Both the position numbers and the translations under genes were made by a program. From Pseudo-nitzschia pungens (lineage: Eukaryota > Bacillariophyta > Bacillariophyceae > Bacillariales > Bacillariaceae), in contig CM074760.1 of the NCBI GenBank assembly GCA_037355855.1, positions 6,440,501 to 6,504,500 on the forward strand: DNA of 64,000 nucleotides, in the 5' to 3' direction. Below the pieces are notes generated by a model, which was not told the DNA's origin, made no database searches, and worked only from the letters and a program-made list of their open reading frames with translations. Of this stretch, positions 11,701-21,437 are shown in pieces. Numbering within the stretch: position 1 is the stretch's first letter; every line of letters starts with the position of its first letter.

Positions 11701-13862
11701 TTTGGAATGTACGAAGCAGGTTGATCTTCCCCTCTGTGTTCTTCGGAAGAACTGTTGATATGCTCTGAATTGTGGTGGTCTGCATGGCTTTCATCATCAG
11801 AATCATCGTCTTCTTCTTCTGCGTCCGAAGCTAAGTCCTCCTCGTTCACGGCCAAAACTGCAGAGCTGAGTTTCTCCATCTGCTGTTCCACTTCCTCGAC
11901 AACCTTTGCTCGTGTCTTCAATATGTCTGCAGCCTTACTGGCTCTCGACAACTCAGGCTTGGCTTCGGTGACTTTGTCAAGCAACCAGAGAACTGCTTGC
12001 TTCATGAAGCTTGGACCACTTGTCTTTCCGAGTTTGATAGCTTTTCGGAAAAAGGCTAGAACCCACCTAGTTGGCAACTAAACTGGTGCTGTCGTCTAGT
12101 ATCTTCCTCATGGAAACACCATCGGTCGAATCAACGTTTCGGATTGGTTGTAATGCTCGAAGCCAACTGTTCGTTATTAAAGGATCTTCTGGATCAGATA
12201 GCAGTGCTGCAAAATTTATTCGAATGAGGGGTAGATCGCTTTCCTCCTCTTTTGTATTAGCGCCCTTGGAAGGGTCGTTGTGGGCAAGCACAGCATTTTC
12301 CGACTGTTCCGTCTCGAGAATCGACCACCACCAATCGTCACTACTGGGGTCTGCTAGTATGAGTTTCAAGATCCCTAGATGAGCTTCTCCCAAATAGACA
12401 GGAGGGGCCTTATATGTGTCACTGTCGATGGCTTTCGGAGGGGGAACGTAATTTATGCATTGTAAGAAGTCGTCAAATGGAATTGGCTGAACGCTCAGAG
12501 CTCGAGAGAATGTACAAATAAAATCCCATGCTTGCAATGCCTCTACCATGCAATGCTTCGGCAGTCCGTCGAATGAGTCAATGTCGGGATTTCGTGCCGC
12601 GGGGCAATTTGTAGGCAGGAGTGTCAAGGTGTCTTTGTCACCCACGGGCGATCCGGATGCCTTAGCTTCCGCAATCTTTGCCGCTTCCTCTTCTTGTAAA
12701 ACAGAATCATCTACAGGGTATTGAGCATCCTTGTCATCTTCTAAAAATGCATCCAATGATTTTGTCGCTCTACCGTATTGCTTTCTCAATTTATCGAGCT
12801 CTCTTCGCAATCGTTTCTTCTCTGCTTCGATTTGTTTCGCGCTACCTGCAGTACCGGCACCACCTCCTCTCTTGCGTTTCTTTTTCAGATTCCCAATTCC
12901 AGCCGCAGCTGCAGATCTTCTGCTAGATGAAGAACCTGTTCTGTCGTCCACCAACTTCAAAAATCTTGCAATTTCGACCATGGAGCGAAACCGCTTCCCG
13001 GATTCATTGAAAAAATTCACATCGTACCGACCGTCCGAGGGCTTTATAGTAACCCGACACCGGTAGTTTTCCACCATCTCACGATCACCCCCCTCCTTCT
13101 CGATGAATGCGAATAAGTTCTCCATCCCTCTTTCTTCCCGCTCTGCCAAATCTGCTTTATCTTTGCTGCCCGTAGCACCCGACGAAGAAACCGCATCGGC
13201 ACCATTTATGGAAGACGACCGCCGCTTGCCACCGGGTCCGTCTCCGGCAGCGGTTCCGTGCGAGCTCGTCGACGCCTTGCGTTTCTTGGCAGAGTTTCCA
13301 GCCGCGGAGTTTCCCGATCGGCGTTTCTCTATCTTCGGAATGGGTGCATTGCGGGCAGCCTGCGCAAGGGAGTCGTCCTTTTCGGACAACATTTTGCAGA
13401 CACGTTCCAGGTGCTTATCGGCGAGCTTTGCATGCTTTGTTTTTCTTTGACGACAACGCAAGTTATGAGGGAATAAGAACGTTTCAGAATTCAGTGACAA
13501 ATGATATGGCCCCAGAGTGATGGTTTCTGACGAACAAAGTTGCTGCCAATCCCGGTCAGTCGCACTTACCGTTTCAGATGCAATGCGTATATACCCCCAA
13601 TGTCTCTGGCAAAGTCTTCCCACCCGTGTCTTCCATAACCGTAACCCTCTTTGTCTATCTTAATTCCCAATGATGTTAGACATAGAATGCTCCCCTTTTT
13701 GTTGTCGTCGTCGCCATGGTAATGATACGTCTGAAAGGGCTCGGCGTCTGGCAATTCCCAAGCCTTTGTCAACAGTTTTCCCATTCTTCGGTGAGCCTTT
13801 TTGCGTTTCTTTTCTCGATTGGCGTCATGTTTTTGTTTGGCAGGGGAAGCGTCTGCCATCAT
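8749..13862 (-). CDS. MBD/TAM-DDT-WHIM chromatin remodelling subunit (BAZ2/MBD9/ACF1-like)
   Basis: Four exons are inferred: 13862-13570, 13444-12120, 12055-9122 and 9014-8749, giving about 1605 residues. The first intron (GTAAGT, 125 nt) and the last (GTAAGT, about 107 nt) are clear. The middle one, 64 nt (GTGTTT...TTCTAG), is proposed because the frame changes within 12067-12077; an assembly indel would explain it equally well. The last acceptor could be 3 nt further upstream (exon start 9017). Domains in order: a basic N-terminus; an MBD/TAM-like fold (GRYDVNFFNESGKRFRSMVE); a basic coiled coil; a DDT domain (about 12370-12560) containing ALQAWDFICTFS; an acidic linker; WHIM1 (LTPFERLAILRILIEAAYD); a long helical region; WHIM2 (EPLGYDRFGNRFWRFE); and a later WHIM3-like helix. 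DDT plus WHIM form the ISWI-binding module, so this is probably the large subunit of an ISWI remodeller. No PHD finger or bromodomain is present, unlike animal BAZ2. Confidence 0.8.
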
Positions 13863-16235
13863 GCAGCCCTTCGAATGAATCTATTTCCAAGTGATTAGAA
13901 TTTACGATCAATGCAGCTATCCTCCGACGGGGACACCTTCAAGTTACAACAATTGATGAAACTGGTGTTGTTGTTACTGATTGGTGGTGATAACGGAAAC
14001 ATTTTGTTTATTTGTTACAGTAGCTGTGGTACGAAGCACCGTACGTAAAAGTTACATCTGCTCCTCGTACAAATTGAACGAGGGATTTTTACTCACAATG
14101 CATCATCTCTGCAGACAGAGTTACGATGACTACTCTACTACTTGCACCCGTAACAGTCTGTACAGAGGAGACATGACGTGACCAGAGATAGAGTTTAATT
14201 TTCGCTTTCACCATGATAGATCTATTGTGAGATATATTGATACAACCAAATGTTTGTCAATCTTCGAATCCGATGTCATTCTTTTGGTATTCCATGAATC
14301 ATTTTGTTGTGCGTCCTTTCACTATCCGATAATAAGCACTGCGTAGGTTTTTGGCTTTCTGCATTAAAATATGAGTAATCCGAATTTCCTCGAAGGAGAA
14401 ATTTTGATGCTTCAATTGAATATAATCATCGATCGAACAATTTCTTAAATTTCGTATAAGCTGCAGGAATTCGAGTTGTTCATCTCTGTTCATATCATTC
14501 ATTGGAAACCTCTCGCGAAGGTAGTAAATGTCTGGATAAAGTGGGTTGGGTGATCACAGAAGATTGTTGTGCCGTCAGTAAGATAACGACAAAGCCCAAA
14601 GTTGTCGTTTCTCGGATTGTGTCGTCTGCTTTTTCAAAAAATTCCAAGTTAAGGAGCTGTAACAGTTTCACTTAAACTTGCGTTGCATTGTACCACACGA
14701 TTGCTACATTTCATCGCTGTAAGCTGTCGGCGTTTGCCCGGGCAGATAAAGCCATTGACAAAGTTTTCGAAAATCTCGCATTGTCGTTAGACGCTTAGAT
14801 TGCAGTGATTCCTTGTAAGACCGAAATGAAGTTTCACTTTGCAATCAATCAAGCGAACACAATGAGCAGTGAGGCAGCACGGGAAGCATCTGCTAGCCAT
14901 TTCATAATTATTTTCGAAATATCAGTGGTGGAAAATAAGAAGTGAAGCGGTGTTTCAGCAAACCCAATATTTGCTGGTTGTCCATCTTCGTCGACCAAAA
15001 CAATGTTGTGACGTGAAAGTGCGTACCATCGATCAATCGACACTTCGTTGAAGGTGTCAAACGAAAATTGTGTGATGAATGATCCATGTTTCACTCCTCA
15101 AAGATGAAAGAATTGCTGCCACACAGGAAATTGATCATAAGAGTTTTGGAAATCAAGCTGTTTCGAGCATGGAGTCATCTCATGTTATGGTCACTCCGGG
15201 TAACTTAATGATCAGTGTGTTTGAATGATTCCATTTTTACCGGTGACTTGTCCCCAGACAGAATCTTGAGCGAAAGAGAAATGGCAGGTAGGAGCTCTTC
15301 ATCATTACTTGTTTGGATAACTCATCGAGACCGCCGGGACAAGTGTCGCTGATATTGCGATACCCGGAGTCATTACAGCGTGGATCCTGTGGGGAAAAAA
15401 CAGAGCACAAACGGAACAATCGTTGCCTACCTATGAAGAACCCACAGTGGATATTAATCACAAGGTAATGTTTCCTTTCAAACACTGTAGAAAGAAGACA
15501 TGATTTCATTCACTCCATCCAACCGAAGAACGGGAATATTCTCTCGGATGCTTCAATGACCCAAGTTTGATACCGCGAATTTCATTAAAATGCGAGCACA
15601 CGAGAGATATTCTGAAACCATGTCAACCCTTTGCTTGCGCAAGGTATATGATTTCTTCTCATCCACTTTAGCGAACCTTCAGAGCTAACAGACGACTTGA
15701 ATAACAGTAGACATCATGACTCAACTAATGCAGCTTTCCCATTGTGGAAATGACACTTGAAGTCGTGTGGAGAATGTGATGACTAATTTACCGGTACTAT
15801 GTTGCGGCACTGTCATCAAAATGGCGACCACGAAGAAGTTTGGCTTGGTCGAAGAAGCTCCCAACGTATTCATGACTTCCCAAAAGTACTGAGTACAAAC
15901 GTATAAATTACGTACGAAATACTCTGGCACGAAGTGCTGTTGTTTTGGGGCGTAGAATTTTTTTGAGACGAATAATTGTGAGTTTTTTCCTGAAGAAAGC
16001 TTTCTACGTACTGTTACAGTACAGGTAAGGTTACGAGTAATAGCCACTGATGCGCTACTGGTACAGCATCATTACATCGAACTTTATTGTGTTTCATTGG
16101 CTAAAATCAAAGTCTCACGCACAAGCCACTTACCGGTATTTTTGCCTTGTGAATAGGTACCTTGTTTTTGGAGAAATGTTTTTTCCGTATGCTGCTGGGT
16201 TAATCTTTAAGGGCTGACAGTTAAACTCTTGCTAC
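13863..16235. other. gene-poor region left of the satellite
   Basis: Besides the orphan sortilin-like exon at 15309-15386, only short open frames on the minus strand were seen (14299-14502, 14849-15094, 15721-16047). None carries a recognisable domain. The frame at 14849-15094 lacks low complexity and follows a possible acceptor, so it might be another remnant exon. GTACGGTA/GTAAGGTTAC words occur at about 14020-14050 and 16010-16040. Confidence 0.5.
15309..15386 (-). pseudogene. orphan exon resembling the end of a VPS10/sortilin domain
   Basis: A 78-nt, phase 0-0 open segment is framed by a strong acceptor (TTTTTTCCCCACAG) and a donor-like GTAATG. Its 26 residues contain C-x4-GYRNIS-x2-C-x-GG. 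This matches the cysteine-rich end of the VPS10 domain, where sortilin family members carry a GYRKIPGD-x-C-x-GG motif. No beta-propeller, second cysteine partner or transmembrane segment could be assembled around it, so it looks like a remnant. A chance match, or an exon of a gene with unusual structure, cannot be excluded. Confidence 0.35.
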
Positions 16236-17290
16236 TTTTAGCGGAGCTTGCCCGTGCAGAGGTTGAGGAAAATTCAGAATCAAACTAATATGAACCAGTG
16301 TCACTCAGATTTTTGATTTGACAATATTATTTAGTGAAATCCTCAGTACTGGGCCAATATTAAGAATCAATCAGTGTTGACATCTAAACTATCAATCATT
16401 TTTAAATACTTCTTTCCAAATAGGCTCCCTCATGCATAGGTTGAGGAATATTTGCACTGGAATCATTTGAATACTCTTGTCTGTGCATAGATTGAGGAAT
16501 ATTCATACTGGAATCCTGGAAATACAGGCCAGATTAATTCAGATCTATGATTTGACAGTATTTTTCTAGCAAATTCTACAGTACTGAACCAAATATTCAT
16601 TACTCAATGGTGACATCCAAACTATCAATGATTTTTGAATGCTTCTTTTTGAATACTGTTTGCCATATATAGATTGAGGAATATGCACACTGGAATCCTA
16701 CAGATTAGGACCAGATCCAGTGAGATATTGGATGTGGTGGAATTTTCTAGCACATTCTCCAGTAAAGGGCCAAAATATTAATCAGTGAGTGGTGACATCT
16801 AAACTATCAATTATTTTTTAATATTTCTTTTCAAATAGTCTCCCCCATACAAAGATTGAGGAATATTCACACTGGAATCCTATAATTAAGGACCAGATTC
16901 ACTCAGATATATTATGATTTGGCAATATTTTCTGGTAAATTCTCCACTACTAGACCAAATATTCATTAATCAGTGTTGACATCTAAACTATCAATGATTG
17001 TTGAGTTGCTCTTTTTTCATGTGCTTGCCCATGTACAGATCAAGGAATATTCAGACTGGAATCCTACAAATGTGGATCAGACTAACTCAGATATATGATT
17101 TGACAATATTTTCTAGTGAGTTCTCTAGTAGTAGTGGGCCCAGTGATAATTAAATCAGTGTTGACATCTAAACTATCAATGATTGTTGAGTTGCTCTTTT
17201 TTCTTAGGCTTGCTCATGTATAGGTTGAGGAATATTCACACTGGAATCCTACAAATATGAACCAGAGTCACTCAGATATCAGGATAAGTT
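16236..17290. repeat. satellite-like tandem repeat, unit about 180-187 bp, about six degenerate copies
   Basis: Two landmark words recur in register. GAGGAATATTCACACTGGAA-like sequence appears at about 16261, 16439, 16491, 16673, 16854, 17038 and 17225. GACATCTAAACTATCAAT-like sequence appears at about 16380, 16610, 16793, 16976 and 17160. The spacing is 178-187 bp, apart from one local duplication of about 55 bp near 16439-16491. Units diverge visibly, and the last two are the most alike. The tract is AT-rich and contains no open frame of interest. Confidence 0.85.
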
Positions 17291-17379
17291 GCTATTCTGT
17301 GGATTAACTGAAACGTCTGGTGTCTGTCTGTCATCCGTTGTCTGTCTGTCATCCGTTATAAGTGCAAAAGTGCAAAAGG

Positions 17380-17900
17380 TGCAAAATTTCGCACATACCG
17401 TACAAGTAGGTGCAAAATGTAAGAATCTGCGTAACGAAAGCGAAATTTCGTTTTACGTTATTTTGCTGCGTGCCCAATCTCTACTGATTACGTAGTACCT
17501 CGTACCGGTAAGGCTTAACTCTACTCATACCGGTACGAAAACAGTCGAAGTTTTTTTACAATGCTTTTTCATTTTACTGCACGTAATTTACCGTAAGGTT
17601 AGGAGTAACCTTAAGTCTTACCGTGGGAGAAAACAATTTCAAATTGTACGTAAGCCTTACCGGTAATCTTACGATATCGCAACGAAAAAAAAAAAATAGT
17701 ATATACTAGTACGAAGTAAGGTTACTTCGTAATACAAGTAAGGTTAAGTTACTGTTACGTGTATGTGTACGTACCTGTACACAGCTTGTACACGAGTACG
17801 GTACGAGTAAGGTTACCTACTACGAAGTATGAAGGTAAAATTACTTCGTAATTACTTCGTACTTCGTATTTACCGTAGTGCAATTGCGGATCACACGCAT
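17380..17900. repeat. cluster of GTAAGGTTAC / TACTTCGTA words
   Basis: Within about 500 bp upstream of the AP-4 mu gene the words GTAAGGTTAC, TTACCGTAA, CCTTACCGGTAA and TTACTTCGTAA recur more than a dozen times on both strands, several as perfect short palindromes. The same words mark other intergenic regions of the window and are rare inside exons. There is no open frame other than one antisense to the AP-4 mu exon. Confidence 0.7.
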
Positions 17901-18132
17901 ACCAGCATTCAGCATCTCGACGAAAATTGGGGTGAAATTCTTTTTGATAGATGACATCCCCTAATTTAGCAAGTCTCCTCGGAATGGCATCATCCGTTTT
18001 GTTTCGTACAACGGCTCTCTCGAAATCGAAAGAAGCAGCGTTTTGGATTGAGATACGGTGGTCATTTTTAGCTGCTGCAATTAAACCGATTTTGTGGGAT
18101 GGCAACAAATGCGTTGAGACCTTGAAGGAACC

Positions 18133-19759
18133 ATGATATCCAATTTTTTCGTATTGTCTCCGCGAGGAGACACAATTATTGCCAAACGATATAGGAACGA
18201 GGGAGATGCTAGTGCTCACGAGCGAAGCCACACCGAGGCCTTTTTCCGAAAGATTAAATTCTGGGACGACAACAGTGGAGCGGGGAGTTCAAACTTGGAC
18301 GCAGGGAGTGACAATCCTGCAGCGGAGGAAGGGCCGACATCCTCTGTTTCGACTGGAGATGCACCTCCAGTTTTTCTCATGCCCGATGGATTGACCTACA
18401 TGCATGTGAAACGAAATGGCCTCATCTTTGCATGTTCCACAGCTCGAAACGTTTCGGCAGTTACTGTCATCGAGGTGAGATTTTGAAATCTACCGCACGA
18501 TTATTTGCGCGTAAATTCACCTGTCGTCTGATTTCTCAATGTCCTTCCGAAATAATGTTGTAATTCTTGTCGCACCTCTCGTTTTACTCTCCCATCGATT
18601 GCAAAAATGCAATTGTAATGATGACTCTCAACCAACAAATTCGATAACTGTCTGATCTGTGACACAGCTCCTTAACACCATTGCTCGAGTCTTCAAGGAT
18701 TACTGCGGTACCCTTTCGGAAGAAGCGATAAGAAAGAATTTCATTTTGTTGTACGAACTTCTAGACGAAATGCTGGATTTTGGATATCCGCAAGTGACGC
18801 GCACTCTAAATCTCAAATCTTGCGTCTACAACGAAGCAATCCTTGTTGATCCGATCGGTAACACATCGAAAATGGTCAATCCAAAAACGGCATCGGCTAG
18901 CGCCGTACACAAACCAGTCATTTCTTCGGTCAACGTCAATGGCAGAAAATCAGATGCATCCGGTCAACAAAAGAATGAAATTTTTGTTGATATTTTAGAG
19001 AGATTGAATGTTCTGTTTTCTGCCAATGGATACGTTCTCAACAGTACCATCGATGGTTGCATTCAGATGAAATCCTACCTTGCGGGAAGTCCTCAACTCA
19101 GGCTGGCTCTCAACGAAGATTTGGCCATCGGAAAGACGAACTCTCACTATGGAGCACCTACAGTGGATGATATCAATTTCAATGAGATTGTCAATCTATC
19201 TGAATTTGAAAGTGCAAGGACACTTTCCTTCGTCCCTCCTGATGGAGAATTCGTTGTTCTGAACTACAGAGTTACTGGAGACTTCACCACGCCATTCCGA
19301 ATCATCCCTTCCATTGAAGAAGTCGAGCCGAAAAAACTAGAAATCACGGTTTTGATACGAGCGGACATGCCCGCCAATCATTTTGGTGCGAATGTGTCAG
19401 TTGAAATCCCACTACCCAAATGTACAGCAGTTGCTTCATGTACGGTCATTGCGAGTCCTGGAACTGGCCACACCAACGCTGAGTTCGTCCGAGCAGACGG
19501 AAAGATTCTCTGGACGCTGAAGAAAATACCGGGAGGTAGCGAACAAACGATGCGGGCGAAGGTAACATTATCGCAATCTTGCACAACTCAGATCAGACGA
19601 GAGATTGGTCCTATCAATATGAACTTCGAAATTCCAATGTTCAATGTTTCTCAGTTGCAAGTGCGTTATCTACGAATCGCTGAAAACATGGTTGGATACA
19701 CGCCTTATCGCTGGGTGCGGTATGTCACACAGAGTAGTTCTTATGTGTGCAGGGTATAG
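18133..19759 (+). CDS. AP-4 complex subunit mu
   Basis: Exon 1 is 18133-18474 and exon 2 is 18668-19759, with a 193-nt intron (GTGAGA...ACACAG), phase 0, giving 477 residues. The N-terminal longin-like domain opens MISNFFVLSPRGDTII, the AP-4 mu version of the adaptor mu start, and includes the AETFFRK-like block HTEAFFRKIKFW. Exon 2 continues with the LLNTIARVFKDYCG and NFILLYELLDEMLDFGYPQ blocks shared by plant and human AP-4 mu. The mu-homology domain follows, ending in WVRYVTQSSSYVCR, the family's conserved terminus. The protein recognises tyrosine-type sorting signals on cargo at the trans-Golgi network as part of the clathrin-independent AP-4 complex. An acidic Ser/Gly/Asn insert at about residues 45-75 is lineage-specific. 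Confidence 0.92.
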
Positions 19760-20485
19760 TGAATTTTGTTTTTCTAGCGAGCTGCATTGATTTCTTTCGG
19801 CGTGCCAAAAGGTACATACAAACATATTGATTTTTGCCAATGTGAAGGTAGGAATCTTTCGTAGCACGCATCGATTGTTAGGATGACATGAAAGCGCCCC
19901 AGGTGAATCAAAAAGAACGTTTTTCCTTGAAACTGGTTGATTCAGTACGACGTAGCAATTAAAAACGTTGATCTCCAGTTAGGCGTTGTGCATTGATCTC
20001 TGAAACGCATGCCAGTGTAAATGCTTTTCAAATAGTGCTTGTTGATAATTTAATTGAGAAGAGAAGTAGCAGTTTTCCAGTGCTACTGTAGCGCTGAGGA
20101 ATGACACGTCAATGAGTTCAGAACACACGAGAGTCTCCCAAACCGAACTGATTCTAGCTTCGAAGGCGACTCATCATCAATATGCAGTAACTATGCGTAA
20201 GTGAATGCTCTATAATGTGGTTTCATGTAATCGATTCGCTGAAAAGACAATTCTAAATGCGGATGGGAACGACAGCTTCCCAAATATTCAACGAAGTTGA
20301 GTTCCCTCGAAATATAGCATTCGTCCCTAGTAGCACCTGACATGTGGTCACTTTCAACGTATGCTCTTCCCCAAACCCTCGACGATTCGAAAGAAACACC
20401 ACTTGAACGGAAACGGGACCATCCCAATTATCCAACGAGACAAATGCAAGTCTTGCTCACGTAAAGCAATTGAGTTGGTGCCATC
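19760..20485. other. intergenic region, convergent gene ends
   Basis: Lies between the 3' ends of the AP-4 mu and serine palmitoyltransferase small-subunit genes. Short frames on the minus strand (20191-20435) have no recognisable domain. Nothing else was seen. Confidence 0.5.
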
Positions 20486-20794
20486 TCATACACTGTGCCG
20501 AAAACCCTCAACGAAGCCCTTCCAGAACACGTAGATGTAAAGCAAAGACACGGTGAATGAGAACCAACCTACCAAATGGAAAACGAATCGCTCGTATGGA
20601 TTCAACATGTATAGACCTGTCCATAAATTGAATCGATACATCCATTTGCTCAGATTTGATCCATTGTGACAAAGGGAATCGGTGTTCGTATTGGTAGGTT
20701 GACGTTGATGTCGACATCTTGTTCCGGCTGTTGGGGTCGATGCTGGAGTACTTTCAGTAGAAGGCTTGCCGCGAGGCAAACTCACGGATGACAT
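20486..20794 (-). CDS. small subunit of serine palmitoyltransferase (ssSPT-like)
   Basis: About 102 residues from the ATG at 20794; an upstream in-frame start at 20905 would add 37 residues. The N-terminal half is Ser/Thr/Pro-rich and probably disordered. The C-terminal half contains WMYRFNLWTGLYMLNPYERF, followed by a single hydrophobic helix. This matches plant ssSPT (GLYMLDWWERYLF) and the animal SPTSSA pattern of a helix, an aromatic/acidic turn and one membrane helix. Such subunits bind the LCB1/LCB2 heterodimer in the ER and raise its activity in the first step of sphingolipid synthesis. The gene is intronless, and small enough to be missed by automatic annotation. Confidence 0.72.
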   Translation of the reverse strand: MSSVSLPRGKPSTESTPASTPTAGTRCRHQRQPTNTNTDSLCHNGSNLSKWMYRFNLWTGLYMLNPYERFVFHLVGWFSFTVSLLYIYVFWKGFVEGFRHSV

Positions 20795-21437
20795 TTTTTT
20801 CTCCGTTGGCGGAGGCAGGGCTATCGTTACGTGTATGTGTTCCTTGGTATCGGAGAGGTTTTTGTTTTCCCACAAGGGTTTTCGATTTGTAGTCCTTTCT
20901 CTCAATTGAGGTTTCTTTTCATTGCAGTCAAACGGAGAAGAATAACTGGGGCGATTTGCTCTCTATTTGTGTTTGAGTACCAGGTCCCTTTAGTCTTGTT
21001 GTTCAAACTGGATGCTGTGCTAAGATTTACCTCAAGGCTCTTTACACCGAACTCGGATCGTTCACACTGTAATTATTATTTTTGTGTCTGTCCGGGGCGC
21101 TGGGCGTCTTATTGCGAAAAATTTACGAAGAAAAATACCGCGCCTCGTACTCAACACGCAATGACAGGCATTCGATATGCAATAAAAAAAATTCGTTCAT
21201 AAACAAAAAATTAATGCAATGTAACTTCAGGTTTACTTCCAATCCGAGAACTATCAAGAGCTACCGTACACATCTTTTTCTAAATACGAGGTGCTTTGGA
21301 ATGTTAACAACACTACATTTCGTTCGTCCTAATTTTCGTTCAGTAGTTTGCAAATATTCGATCATTTTCGACTCACTACAGTATTATTTAACATAACCCA
21401 TATTTTCTGAATTTCATATTTCAACGCAATATCTCGA
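20795..21437. other. intergenic region upstream of the ssSPT gene and downstream of the XRN gene
   Basis: Both flanking genes are on the minus strand, so this spacer should hold the ssSPT promoter and the XRN 3' UTR. The sequence around 21180-21420 is AT-rich. No further gene was seen. Confidence 0.45.

Noticed and set aside
14849..15094. Minus-strand frame near the sortilin-like exon, considered as part of the same gene
   Set aside because: Its sequence shows no VPS10 propeller or membrane segment and the spacing to the orphan exon gives no consistent splice phase.
16236..17290. Interpretation of the satellite as a CRISPR-like array or as an LTR
   Set aside because: Units are contiguous with no unique spacers, there are no terminal direct repeats or coding domains, and the context is eukaryotic.
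17755..18231. 158-codon open frame on the minus strand over the start of the AP-4 mu gene
   Set aside because: It is antisense to the well-supported first exon of AP-4 mu and its protein resembles no family.
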